From Melastoma dodecandrum (taxonomy: Eukaryota > Streptophyta > Magnoliopsida > Myrtales > Melastomataceae): a stretch of DNA of 64,000 bases. Location of the stretch: the NCBI GenBank assembly GCA_029817715.1, contig JARUPY010000539.1:5741501-5805500 (forward strand), in the 5' to 3' direction. The translations under genes were made by a program, and so were the position numbers. Below the pieces are notes generated by a model, which worked only from the letters and a program-made list of their open reading frames with translations, was not told the origin of the DNA and ran no database searches. Below are positions 20,575 to 31,348 of the stretch, piece by piece; positions within the stretch are counted from its first letter, which is position 1; each line of letters begins with the position of its first letter.

Positions 20575-23373
20575 ATGGCGGAATTCAACATTGTCGGCAT
20601 GCTGAAGAAATTAAACAACCAGAATTATAGCACGTGGAAGACGTGCATGGAGTCCTATCTTCAAGGCCAAGATCTTTGGGAGATTATTGGCGAAAGTGAG
20701 ACAACCCCACCGGAGGAAGATGCTGTCGCTTTGAGGAAATGGCGAATTAAGGCAGGGAAGGCCATGTTCGCCATAAAGACTACTATAGAGGAGGAAATGC
20801 TTGAGCATATAAGGTACGCCACTACTCCAAAAGATGCCTGGGATATACTAGCGACTAGGTTCTCTAAGAAGAATGATATGAGACTACAGTTGCTAGAGAA
20901 TGACTTGCTGGCAGTTAGACAAGGAGATTTAGGAATTAACCAATTCTTTACAAAAGTAAAGTCTATTTGCCGGGAGATATCAGAGTTAGACCCAGGATCC
21001 AGGATTAGCGATGATAGGATGAGGAGGATTATTATCCATGGCTTAAGGCCAGAATATAGGGGATTTATCGCGGCGGTGCAAGGATGGCCCACGCCGCCAT
21101 CGCTAGAAGACCTGGAAAATTTGCTAGCTAATCAGGAGACGCTAGCAAAACAATTAGCAGGCATAACCTTAAAAAATGAAGATGAGGCGTTATATAGTAA
21201 TAGGGGAAGAAGCTATACTAAGAATAGAAGGAGTGAGGAGAGAAGATTCCCACAAGGCAGTAGAAGTGAACGACGTGAGCAGCAACCGAATAGACTACAA
21301 CAACAGAAGAGAGTAGGCAAACCGGCTCAGCGGAAGGATGCAGAATGCTTCAACTGTGGTAAGAAGGGACATTACGCCCGAGACTGTTGGTTCAAGAAGA
21401 AAAACGTAGAAGGAAATGCTGCCACATCAAGCAATCAAGACGGAGACAAATATGAAGAAGAGTGGAACCTTGAAGCATCTCTCGCCGTGATGGAAGAAGA
21501 GCAGTTGTTGGAAGACCAGGCTCTTGCAGTAGTTCACAATAACTCTGTGAACTATGCAGAGAACTGGATATTTGACTCGGGGTGCTCCAACCATATGACA
21601 GGTGACGAGGAGAAGCTGCAGGAGTTGTCAGAATATAAAGGCCAACGAGTTGTCGTCACCGCCAACAACTCTAGACTGCCCATTGCTCATGTCGGGAAGA
21701 CTATTATAGCCACCGATGACAGTTCCAACAAGGTGCAACTACAAGGAGTTTACCATGTCCCTGCTATAAAGAAGAACCTTTTGTCAGTAGCCCAACTGAC
21801 AGCCCGTGGCAATTTTGTGGTGTTTGGACCAGAAGATGTGAAGGTCTACCGTGAGTTGAAATTTTCAGGGACACCGTTCATGGAAGGACGGAAGGTCAAC
21901 TCTATCTACGTCATGTCTGCAGAATCTGCATACGTAGATAAAGTGAAGAAGAACGAGACAGCTGATCTCTGGCACGAGAGACTTGGGCACGTTGGCTACC
22001 ACAAGTTGAAGGTAATGATGAACAAGGAAATGTTGAAAGGCCTTCCACAGCTGGAGGTGAATGTTAACAATATATGTGCCGGCTGCCAGTACGGTAAAGC
22101 ACATCAGTTACCGTACAAAGACTCCAAGTATAGGGCCGAAGAACCACTGCTGCTGATTCACTCTGATGTGTTCGGTCCAGTGAAGCATCCATCAATAGGA
22201 GGCTACAGATACATGGTAACCTTCATCGACGACTACTCGAGGTACGTTTGGGTAGACTTTATGAAGGAGAAGTCGGAGGTCATACAGAAATTCAAAGAGT
22301 TTAAGATCAAGGCGGAGAGTGATTTGCATAAGAAGGTAAGGTGTCTGCGCACTGATAATGGGGGAGAATACACCTCTAGGGAATTTGAAGAATTCCTTAG
22401 AGAACACAAGATAAGGCGACAATTGACATGTCCCCACACACCACAACAGAATGGTGTTGCAGAAAGGAAGAATAGACATCTTGCAGAAGTATGCAGAAGC
22501 ATGTTGCACGCCAGAAATGTCCCAGGAAGATATTGGGCAGAGTGCATGAAGACGGCTGCAGATGTTGCAAACAGGCTACCCCAAGCTCGCCTTGAGTTCA
22601 AGACACCATTCGAGCTACTCTGGAAAATGAAGCCTACAGTGAGTCACTTTCGGGTATTTGGGTGCGTCTGCTATGTCTTCATCCCTAGCCACTTACGAAG
22701 CAAGTTCGACAAGAAGGCGACGAAGTGCATCTTCCTAGGATACGACACAGAGAGAAAAGGATGGAGATGCTGCGATCCTATGACTAACAAGTGCATTGTA
22801 TCAAGGAACGTCGTCTTTGATGAAGCAACTTCCTGGTGGCTGCCTTCAAAGGAACCAGAAGAAGAAGCTCAATTGAAACAGGGGGAGCAAATAACCCTAA
22901 AACCAACCATTGAGGAGACTGATGAAGGACCCACTATAACAGGGAATAATGACACAGAAGAAGAGAGACCTTGGCAAACTGGAGTGTACCAGAGGTCCTC
23001 TCAAGAGAATGCAGCGGAAGAAGAAACAGGTGACGGGATAACACCACTGAGGAGGTCCACAAAGCACCGAAGACCTCCAGCAAGATACATAGATGCAGCT
23101 CTTGCTGAAGATGTCAATCCACAAGAGCCATCGACCTTTAAAGAAGCGTCGAAGGACAAGGTATGCCAAGAAGCGATGAGAGAAGAGATTAAAGCATTAG
23201 AGGAGAATCAAACTTGGGATTTGGTTCCAAAACCTAGCGAGGTAAGACCCACACTCTGCAAGTGGCTCTATAAGGTGAATACTCGCACAGATGGTTCAGA
23301 GGAGAGATACAAGGCTCGTCTCGTCGCCCGAGGAATTTCGAGTACAACTCGGTATGATAAAAAGAGAAAGTAG
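20575..23373 (+). CDS. Copia gag-protease-integrase polyprotein with truncated RT
   Basis: 932 codons from an ATG ([14 protein letters not shown]). Gag occupies about residues 1-250. A zinc knuckle [14 protein letters not shown] is at 258-271. The protease active site DSG ([11 protein letters not shown]) is at 334-336. The GAG-pre-integrase zinc region starts [13 protein letters not shown] near 466. The integrase core has D531, D594 ([10 protein letters not shown]) and E630 (GVAERKN), correctly spaced, followed by [13 protein letters not shown] starts near 863 ([14 protein letters not shown]) and stops being recognisable at YKARLVARG, near 920. It ends in 12 unrelated residues and a stop next to the polypurine tract. 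The YVDD active site, the rest of RT, and RNase H are gone. The remaining frame has no stops, as expected of a young copy. Confidence 0.93.
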   Translation: MAEFNIVGMLKKLNNQNYSTWKTCMESYLQGQDLWEIIGESETTPPEEDAVALRKWRIKAGKAMFAIKTTIEEEMLEHIRYATTPKDAWDILATRFSKKNDMRLQLLENDLLAVRQGDLGINQFFTKVKSICREISELDPGSRISDDRMRRIIIHGLRPEYRGFIAAVQGWPTPPSLEDLENLLANQETLAKQLAGITLKNEDEALYSNRGRSYTKNRRSEERRFPQGSRSERREQQPNRLQQQKRVGKPAQRKDAECFNCGKKGHYARDCWFKKKNVEGNAATSSNQDGDKYEEEWNLEASLAVMEEEQLLEDQALAVVHNNSVNYAENWIFDSGCSNHMTGDEEKLQELSEYKGQRVVVTANNSRLPIAHVGKTIIATDDSSNKVQLQGVYHVPAIKKNLLSVAQLTARGNFVVFGPEDVKVYRELKFSGTPFMEGRKVNSIYVMSAESAYVDKVKKNETADLWHERLGHVGYHKLKVMMNKEMLKGLPQLEVNVNNICAGCQYGKAHQLPYKDSKYRAEEPLLLIHSDVFGPVKHPSIGGYRYMVTFIDDYSRYVWVDFMKEKSEVIQKFKEFKIKAESDLHKKVRCLRTDNGGEYTSREFEEFLREHKIRRQLTCPHTPQQNGVAERKNRHLAEVCRSMLHARNVPGRYWAECMKTAADVANRLPQARLEFKTPFELLWKMKPTVSHFRVFGCVCYVFIPSHLRSKFDKKATKCIFLGYDTERKGWRCCDPMTNKCIVSRNVVFDEATSWWLPSKEPEEEAQLKQGEQITLKPTIEETDEGPTITGNNDTEEERPWQTGVYQRSSQENAAEEETGDGITPLRRSTKHRRPPARYIDAALAEDVNPQEPSTFKEASKDKVCQEAMREEIKALEENQTWDLVPKPSEVRPTLCKWLYKVNTRTDGSEERYKARLVARGISSTTRYDKKRK

Positions 23374-23375
23374 TC

Positions 23376-23387
23376 GTTGAGGGGGAG
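23376..23387 (+). other. Copia polypurine tract
   Basis: GTTGAGGGGGAG lies directly against the first TG of the 3' LTR. Confidence 0.85.
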
Positions 23388-23809
23388 TGTTAAAGATCAA
23401 CAACTACTTTCAGAGGTTCTAGAAGGTACTAGAAAGTTCTAGAATAATCCGGTAAGTTCAAAGGTTCTCGAAGGTACTAGAAAGTTCTAGAATAATCTAG
23501 TAAGTTTCTGGATAAATTTAGAATACTCTAGAACATATTAGAAACATGGAGAAGCTTTTAGAAAATTCTAGAGAATCAATCCTAGCCGTACATGTGGAAT
23601 AATCCTAGCCGTAGATTGAGGATGCCAACTAGTATAAATAGAGGTGAGGAGCCTCATTTGTAAAATCATCCAAGAATTCAAGTATTTGAAGTAGTGGAGT
23701 ATTGGCTTCAAGTGATAGTGTTTCACTTCCTCTTCTTCCGAGCTTAGGAGTTCGAAGTCCGCTCAAAGACTAGCGTTCGCCTTGTTCAACGCTAAGTCGA
23801 GATCCAACA
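23388..23809 (+). repeat. Copia 3' LTR
   Basis: 422 bp, identical by eye to 19954-20375, and followed by TTTAG. It repeats the heat-shock-element array (23432-23444 and 23480-23492). Confidence 0.95.
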
Positions 23810-23939
23810 TTTAGAATAGGAAGGAATGTTATAGCAAAATTCGGGTATTGGTTGCATAATTTAGCTACATCCTCACCCTGCATGTTGGCAACTGTAAACA
23901 TGAATAGAAATCTAAAAAGGTTAATTTGGGGTATTTACA

Positions 23940-23944
23940 ACATG
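23940..23944. repeat. Target-site duplication of the gypsy element, right copy (ACATG)
   Basis: ACATG follows the final TTTACA of the right LTR and matches 2123-2127. Confidence 0.9.
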
Positions 23945-24129
23945 AGAGGTGTCACTAATGTCAGCTCTTCGCACCCAACATATCCCAATAAAGGGGATTC
24001 TCAATCAGGATAGGATGTGCGTAGCCAAATGCACTTCCGATGTCAAAAGTGTAAGTGTAACTTAAGAAGTCAAAAGAAAAGAAAAAAATAGAAGCACCTG
24101 TTCTGCTGCTCGGCCGCCAAGAGAGATGC

Positions 24130-25600
24130 CTTCTCATGTACCCAATGAGAAGATTCTCGTTGGGTTCATATTGGGCAAACCCCAACGCAGCGGTACCATG
24201 TGGAACGATCGTTACTTTAAGCAATGGCTCTGCATGTTCCAAGAGCCAGCCAGTAACGGCACGGCCGGATTCATGATAAGCAACAGTTCGTCGTTCCAGT
24301 TTGCTGATCGCCTGCTTGGCAAGGAATAAAAAGGAAGACTAAAGGAAACACAGCGCTGTATATGTGTTAACCGTTTATCTTCTAATATTTGACTAAGCTT
24401 GAATATTGACTTCCCTATCCGAAATTATAGTACGAGCTATACCAACTATCACAGGGACGAGATATACCCATAAATTTTCTCGACCTTAGCACCGTCGTAA
24501 CTTCCTCGGAAGTACGACCAACCCTTACGCTCGAATTCCCCTTAGCCCCGCCCACACTCGCTCATAGTGTTTGCTCGCGTACTCTCGTGTATCATTCACG
24601 CTCAAATTCAAGAACGCTCACAAGGACAACGACTCGCTAACAGAAAATACAAGGATTTGGCCAAGGCACATATTGTATTCTCACTCAATCTTACAATATG
24701 TCTTTGCTCACGCCCCTTTACATCTCTTATTTATAGGGAATATAGGGCATGCATAAAATTTACAAATGTACACTATGTAACCAGTTCCGACCTGTAAGAG
24801 CATATCAAGGGTCGCCTACTCCCAGCTGATTCGTCAGAGGAAACTCCACGGTCGCCTGCAGCGTCAAAGGAAGCTCTAGGGTCGCCTGCCACAGTGTCAG
24901 AGAAAGCTCCAGGGTTGCCTGTCGCAGCATTTTGCTGAACATATCAGACCTGCCCCAGCATACGTCTATCCCAAGTAAGCGACTAGCTACCTTCTCTTTG
25001 TCACCGATGACCAGCTTGCTCGTGCATCGGTTTTCCCTCGTCAGATATTTATTCGAGTATCTGGAGCACATAATATATGAAATAGATCCCAATCAATAAC
25101 TATGATTCCTACTTACTATTCAGACCCTGCGACCGGACTGACGAACAAAACATGGAGCAACACTTAGGTTAATATAACCTATGGGATAAGAACCTCCATA
25201 CCCTGTTCTTCTTCTCCAGGCCACCAATAATTCTATCAATGGCTGCCTCAAAATGGTCCATATTGACGACAAGTCCCTCACCTCTTGCCGCAACGAGAGC
25301 ATCTTCATTACATACATTGGAAATGTCAGCAACAGCAAACCCGGGAGTAAGGGCCGCCAGCCTCTCAGAGTAGTATGATGGCTCCTGATCAAGCTTAATC
25401 TTCTTCAGGTAGATCTGGAAGATCTGCTCCCGACCCTTTATGTCAGGTTTATCAATAGTTATTTGCCGATCAAACCGTCCACGTCTCAAAAGAGCCTTAT
25501 CCAAAATATCAGGCCTGTTGGTGCCAGCGAGCACAGCACGACTACACCAGAGGTCATTCCAAATCCATCTATTTCTACGTGTAGCTTGGACAGTACAGGT
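24130..25600 (-). pseudogene. Mitochondrial-type FtsH (AAA metalloprotease) pseudogene fragment
   Basis: Two exon-like blocks on the minus strand match plant FtsH proteases of the FTSH3/FTSH10 kind, membrane-bound ATP-dependent zinc proteases. 25600-25165 encodes [16 protein letters not shown], then [31 protein letters not shown] and [11 protein letters not shown]. 24325-24133 encodes [15 protein letters not shown], then [13 protein letters not shown] and [10 protein letters not shown]. Damage is clear: a small insertion before LAGTNRP shifts the frame, the AAA motif LLRPGRFDRQ has R for P, and the zinc site HESGH reads HESGR. The ATPase N-terminal part and the end of the protease are missing. 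A probable solo LTR separates the two blocks. Confidence 0.85.
24365..25095 (-). mobile_element. Probable solo LTR inside the FtsH pseudogene intron
   Basis: This 0.73-kb block lies between the two FtsH exon pieces. It begins TGTTAACC and ends CCCAATCA. On the minus strand it carries TATAAATA at 24729-24736. Degenerate 'ggtcgcctg' repeats, 30-40 bp apart, occupy 24808-24930. The flanking five bases (ATATG and ATAAC) do not match well, so the exact ends and the class are uncertain. Confidence 0.4.
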
Positions 25601-28190
25601 GCTGCAGACATTGCCCTAGCAGTAAACTAATCTAACTTGGACAATAAAGATATAAGATTATAACAAAATGAATAATTACATTGATAACATCAACTCCTAG
25701 AACATAAGCTGCTTGCAAACATTTACACCATCTACGTCCTCAATGATCAAGATGTACATAGTTAAGCAGGACCATCACTTTCTTCCCTCCCCCAACATTC
25801 CCAATGAAACGAACCGATCCAGCTCATACTAAGGAGACAAAAACACAGGGCAAAAGAACTGTTGGTGAGAGTATCATACCTACACTTCTTCATGAGGAGC
25901 AAAAGACAAGGACAATAAGAATAAGCCGATCACGATCAAGGGAGTTGCCACACTCTGCAACTGTTTGATGAGATCCTGATAGTTTCCATTCTCGCCAGTA
26001 TTTGAGTCTCCTGAAAATCGGGGGACGAAGGAGCTAGGATTAGCTCAATCTCGAGCCTACTTACATGCGAGGAAGGGGATAAGCAGTACGAGGAACAATG
26101 CCGTTCAGGAAAGGGAATCCCAACCTTTAGGCGTCGAATCCTGGGGTTCAACCTAACCCGGTTCCAGTAAGATAACTTGGAAACCAACCCTTTCGGAGCG
26201 ACAGAATAGTCCTTCAAAGACCCCAGCGTCGTATCGGATCCCCCAATATTGCCATTTACACATGTACATGCCCATCTCTCCCTCACGCCGTATAAAGCAT
26301 TCTGCAACAAATTTTTTTCCAGCCCCAACACAAACGAAAACGGATAAGCAAAACCAATAACAACGACAACCGAAAATGCAGAGAGGGAGAGGATGAAGCA
26401 TCCTACCCTGGAAAGAGACGACAGGGACCGACAAATCCTCTAGAAGATCATCGCTTAGGGCATAGAAGAGAAGGTCCAACCTTTGACGAGAACAAGACGT
26501 GGGTCAAGCACCGGAGGGGCGATATGAGGAAGAAACCGGGATGTTAGGACTACGTCGGACTGAGGTCAAGACTTGCTCGCCAACATAAGTCGCTATCTGG
26601 GAATCGTTGCTTCAGGTTCCGACTGCGATTTACCGTCCATTGGAATCAGCCACCTCGGATTTGTGATTGCTTCGGCGCCACCTGCCTCGTGTCCGTCATT
26701 CGTTACCCCATAAGCAAGATTTATAGATATAATCTACAATAGTCGAAGGTATGCTCACCGACATTGTTAACGATATGCAACTATTACTACTACATTATCA
26801 CAACATAAGACCATGTCCGAGGGAAAATTATCTCCAGAACTACTGGAGCTGGAGCAACGTTATCTCCTCGTGTTTAACGAAATTAATGTTTAGAAATTCC
26901 GATAGATATTTGCACCAAAAAAAAAACAATGGAACTTGGGAAGACAGAATAGGGGCAAACAAGGATAATGGAGATGGGCTGGGCTCTGCAGAGCATAAGG
27001 CCCGTAAGATCCGAGAAGCCCGGATGTCCCCTCCCCAGAGGCGCAGAGGACCCTTTGCTCCAATAATAATATTAAGCGAAAAAAAAATTTCGCATTAACT
27101 TTAAAAAATATCAAACAATGTTTTTAATTCGATGTTAAGATGTTAAATTCAATTTGAAAAAGTTTTTGAGGCTTTCTTAATGGGCCGAATTTTTTAATTT
27201 TTTTCGGTGAACTTAACGTAAGAAATACAAAATTCTTTACTAATTAAATTCGATACAAATATTTTAAAATATTTGTACAATTTCGTAAAACAATTTTCTG
27301 TTTTTAAAACATACGTAAGTTATTTGAAATGAGATGGGGGACCGGCTAAAATTCACCGAGCCAAGTTAAGTTATGATGTTAGGGACCCGGTTAAGGAGCA
27401 AGAAGAGCGTGTCCGGTGTGGACAGGAGAAGGGGAGGGCAGGGGGGGACATGCAACCTCCGGTCAAAACCAACGACAGTAAGTGTCAGATGAAAGAAATC
27501 GAGTTATCGTTGGGTCAATTAAACAAACTGTACTATGTACACACACGCGCACATACAGAAGAGCTTGACCATGCACGCACGATCATTTTAGAGAGAACGT
27601 ATAAAATGAGGCACTTCAATGTGTCCAGAGATAGAGACCTAACTTCTGATTTTCTTTTTCTTTTCCAATTTGTGAGGCTGCTGCTGTTCACATGTTGGCA
27701 TGTGGAACACTCACATGACACCCTCCCCCTCCCCTAACACCCAGTTTTACCACTTCCCTCGCTCAATTTAATGGTGTGATATCCATCAATCTCACCCAAA
27801 TAATCAATTTTTTTTTCCTTTACTAATCAAAATCTAAATTACACGGCTACATCCCCCCCCCCCCACCTTTCTTTTCTAAATAATAAAGAAACGAGGAAAA
27901 GGGGCCGGGGGGCATTTTGGCATGCAACTTAAAAAAAAAAAAACCCCTCGATCGCACCCAAATCTGAACGGTCCCCTCCTCTTGGGAGGAGTCTTCTGTT
28001 GACCAGTCAAATATGCCGAGACGTCACATTTCAACCCCTCTGCCTGACACGATCCAAATCCAAACCTCATATTCTAAATACAGCAGCACACTCCTAATGA
28101 CATCGCATAATGTGTGTCGTCGGATTCTAGTAACATTATTACACACTCATTATTAACTCTCTTGTAATAATGACTCAACCTCCCTTTTCC
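25601..28190. other. Intergenic stretch, nothing recognised
   Basis: Mixed-composition DNA with no convincing coding sequence. 27080-27330 is strongly AT-rich. Homopolymer runs of C (about 27856-27871) and A (27931-27943) occur. Short open frames on both strands lack family motifs. Confidence 0.5.
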
Positions 28191-28196
28191 TCATCC

Positions 28197-28231
28197 TATA
28201 TATGTAAAGAGTGTGTGTGTGTGTGTGTGTA
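28197..28231 (+). promoter_or_regulatory. TATATATG motif and GT microsatellite upstream of the DVL/RTFL gene
   Basis: TATATATG at 28197-28204 is followed by an uninterrupted GT run (about 28211-28231). A second candidate TATA box, TATAAAAT, lies at 28472-28479, only about 75 bases before the ATG. Either could serve the gene at 28553; the sequence alone does not decide. Confidence 0.4.
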
Positions 28232-28552
28232 TGGGTGGGTGAGGCTATGAATATTATGGTCGACCCCACGAACACATAGTTCCGGGAAAGGGGTGAAGAC
28301 ACACTTGAAGTGAAGTGAACCCCACACACCCAAGTTGCATCGCATCGCATCGCATCTCCACTGTCTGTCTCTCATAAGCCACCTTTCACCACCACCATCA
28401 CTTCCCCTTACTCCTCGTCTCAGGAACCCACCCAGGTTTTCCTTTTCCTCTCCACACCGCCATTATTAACTTATAAAATCGTAACCCCAATAGCTTTTGA
28501 AAACACACCCCTTCCCCCGCATTTCCCCGATTCCAACCCCCTCAGTCCCGCC

Positions 28553-28900
28553 ATGGACTCGTCCTCCAAACGACACCCAGACCTCCACCGTTCGTTTTCC
28601 CACAAGAATGCTGCCGCTTCCTCTTCCAAGTCCTCCCTCCGTCGGAGCCACTCGGTCAAGAACTCATCCCTGCCTTCCTCGTCGTCCGCGTCGTCTTCTC
28701 TCCCTCGAAGCTCTTCGTTGAGGGCGGCACCCTCCTCCTCCTCGTCGAAATTCAGCACCGACGCCCACATTCAGTCGGAGAAAGGATCTGGCAACATCGC
28801 TAAGAAATACAGCAGCCTGGCCAAGGAACAAAAGGCTAGGTTCTACATCATGCGCCGCTGCGTGGCGATGCTCGTCTGCTGGCACAAGCACGGGGACTGA
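28553..28900 (+). CDS. DEVIL/ROTUNDIFOLIA-like (DVL/RTFL) small polypeptide
   Basis: 115 codons, a single exon, with a good ATG context (CCATGG). The C-terminal 25-30 residues form the conserved RTF domain: KEQKARFYIMRRCVAMLVC, then WHKHGD at the very end. The N-terminal 80 residues are very rich in Ser, Arg and Lys (SSSSASSSLPRSSSLR). The family is plant-specific. Its members restrict cell proliferation along organ axes when overexpressed, and the hydrophobic core of the domain associates with the plasma membrane. Family members vary in N-terminal length and are often missed by annotation. The frame is intact. The tract after the stop contains a run of about 16 G (28943-28958). I am confident of the family, not of the individual member. 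Confidence 0.9.
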   Translation: MDSSSKRHPDLHRSFSHKNAAASSSKSSLRRSHSVKNSSLPSSSSASSSLPRSSSLRAAPSSSSSKFSTDAHIQSEKGSGNIAKKYSSLAKEQKARFYIMRRCVAMLVCWHKHGD

Positions 28901-31348
28901 TCTGCGAGACGAGAACGTCCTAAGTATTCACGTAAAGAGATTGGGGGGGGGGGGGGGAAGGAAGGGAACTCCGTCCAATGTAATTCGTTGGAGGTAGTTA
29001 GTGGTTCGAACTTTGAGGGAGGGAATGGCCGATGAAGAGAGGAGCTGCGCCAGTAGTGTATCTCTAAGTACATTATTTACTATTAATCATTAATTTATTT
29101 GGTTAAGAAGGACATAATGGAGGGCAGGGGGTGGGTCGGGTCAGGGTTGAGGGCAAGGAAGAGGAAGGTGATCAAAATCATTGAATCAGCGGAATTCAGA
29201 CGCGGTCTCTGCCTGTGTACTACAACCTTATCTCTTTCCAACTCAAAATGTCTTTTTTGTTCCCTTTCTTTTCGGTTTCCATGTCTCTCTCCCTCTCCCA
29301 ACCACTTATCATTTTAATAAAGAAACTTGTATCAAATTTAGCAGGAAAAAATGTCATCCCGTTTGATTCAGAATTTTTGTGTCCAAGACGCCGTTCTTCG
29401 AGACGTCGTACTCCCAGAATTTACATGCAGCTAATATAAAGAAACGATAAATAATGTAGTGGGAATCCGTCTGTCCAGGAAAATGACAAATAATTAAAAA
29501 TAAAGGCATGAAAGTTAGTGGGGAGGGGGCCTCATGGTTGTGAAGGGTGCAGCAGCTCGGCTGGTTTTAATAGCGCAGTACGATGAAGACGACAGGTGGA
29601 AGGGGCAAAACTGTACCAGGGGGCGAGGGACACGTCGTTGTCGGGAGGAAGACTCTGAAAAGAAAAAATACATCATTCATCCGAGTCTTTTCCTTTTCCA
29701 TAAACCGAATTTTTTTTTTTATCAGTAAATGCTTCGAATATTTGATAACACGAAAGAGTCGATTTTAGAGTAATAGGTAAAGCAAGTTTTAATTAGAGGG
29801 TACTAACCTTCGTTTGAACATGATTTCAATCAATAGAGAAATCAACGTTGGGTCTTACGAGAAATAACGAAAGTCGAATAACAAATACATTTAAAACTAA
29901 GGATGAGTTTGTGATTGTATGTTACTTTTTCTAATTCATGGGAACAACTTATTTCTACAAAATCCTAATAACAACGGTTAGGGGTCATGTCTCTTTTTCT
30001 TCATAGTTATATTAAATTCGAGCAGATCTCTTCACATTATTATGATACATGTACTTTTTACCTTCCCACATTCTTTATCCGGATTGCCTTTCTACTCTCT
30101 TCACCTGGACAAGTTAGAAACCACCGCCCCCAAGTTCTTCATTCGGACGAGTTCGAAACTATTGTTCTCATCCGGCCGAACGTCGTTCTTGTGACGAGCC
30201 CTTCTTGTCTTCCCACTTTTCTCGCTTGACTAAATTAACGAACTACTACTCTCCTCTTGACGAATGACAAAGCTCGGACGATCATTGAAACCGAGCGATA
30301 TCTTCCGAGTGAACGAGGGCGCTGGGATATGGTAAGTTACAATCTAAGTGATTCCCATCTTCAGGACTAAGTATACTCATGGCCTACCGCATAGAATTGT
30401 ACTTGTTGAGACATTTGGAATTCGAAGGCCTAGTCTTTTATCTTGCTGCTGCATGAACATGTTTCCGAATATCAATCATTCCTTGTCTTAGCTTGTTGTA
30501 ATCAATCTGTTGATACGGTTTTGATGATGAGTCATATAACAGGTTGACCTGCTATGACTTTACAGAAGCTTTAACCTCATATAACAATGATATACTTCCT
30601 AGTAAATAACTAAAATCACGAAAATATTTTCTACATCCTTCAATGATCATTTCAGATCAAATCACGTGATTAGAAAATATTTTCATAATTAGATATTTCA
30701 ATAACTAACTAATTAATTAATTAATTATTAATTATCTTAATTAATTTATTAATTCAAAAGAAGAATATTCTTAGAAATATTATTTGAATTAATATTAAAC
30801 TAATTACCTGATAATAAAAATCATTAAAAGTAAAAAATAAGATATTTTTCCTAATCAAAGAAATTATCTTGTTAATTTTGGAAATTTCTATCTAACCTTA
30901 TGTAAGTGACACAGTCATTTAGAAATCACTTCCAATTAAACAATTCACATGAATTTTTTTCAGATACCGTGACAAACTAATTTTAAACGAATTATTTCAT
31001 TTTGGAAATAAATGATTGATTATTTCAGGTTGCTTGTCTATTCTTTCTGTAGTGCCCTATCGTAGCATTAAAATATCCAACTAACACAAAATTATTTTTT
31101 GATAGTCCCCAACGGATATATGCATTAGCCCATGATCAGATTTCTTAGGTTATGAATGAAATATTTTTTCTTTCCAACTATAGAAGGTTATTGATCGAAT
31201 TTGGCTCCAACCTTCTGCGATATCTTGAGATTGGTTGATCCGATTGATACGAAATCAATCATGGATTATTTTCAAATGATTTAGACATTATGGGAATGCA
31301 TCTGGTCGTAATTTAAATTTAGTAAAATAAATTTCCTTAATAACAGAA
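28901..31348. other. Intergenic stretch, AT-rich, nothing recognised
   Basis: After the DVL/RTFL gene there is a purine-rich 3' region, then AT-rich DNA; 30640-31000 consists mostly of 'attaattaat'-type sequence. No gene or RNA gene was recognised. Confidence 0.5.

Larger units (their letters stand above)
19954..23809 (+). mobile_element. Ty1/copia element, non-autonomous (RT-deleted), recent insertion
   Basis: 3,856 bp with 422-bp LTRs at 19954-20375 and 23388-23809 that I read as identical. TTTAG duplications flank it (19949-19953 and 23810-23814). It has a tRNA-iMet primer site, one long gag-protease-integrase frame, and a polypurine tract. Most of RT and all RNase H are missing, so the DNA copy must have been made with enzymes from a relative. 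The left gypsy LTR (5281-5300) supplies the undisturbed target sequence. LTR identity implies very recent movement. Confidence 0.95.
2128..23939 (-). mobile_element. Giant Ty3/gypsy retrotransposon, Tat/Ogre-type, nested with a copia element
   Basis: All coding parts are on the minus strand. From its 5' end (right) to its 3' end (left) the order is: LTR 16193-23939 (broken by a copia insertion), primer site 16168-16185, extra ORF 15431-14310, gag 13992-11398, protease 11533-10463, reverse transcriptase remnant 10317-9314, archaeal-type RNase H and integrase 9317-7395, long 3' untranslated region, polypurine tract 5413-5425, LTR 2128-5412. The 5-bp duplication ACATG flanks it. Without the 3,861-bp copia insertion the element is about 18 kb. 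A tRNA-Arg primer site, a second RNase H, an ORF before gag and very long LTRs are known marks of the Tat/Ogre group. This copy is dead: gag-pro is out of frame by one base and RT is incomplete. Confidence 0.92.
16193..23939 (-). repeat. Right (5') LTR of the gypsy element, split by the copia element
   Basis: It begins TGTACGCGCG and ends GGGGTATTTACA, followed by ACATG. Removing 19954-23809 and one TTTAG leaves about 3.9 kb. It is longer than the left LTR because it keeps a GC-rich segment at about 17763-18371. The two LTRs differ by scattered substitutions that are denser near the outer TG end. The element is therefore older than the copia insertion, whose LTRs show no differences by eye. 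Confidence 0.9.

Noticed and set aside
28943..28958. Long G run as a possible G-quadruplex
   Set aside because: A simple homopolymer; several similar C or G runs occur in the window and no regulatory context is visible.
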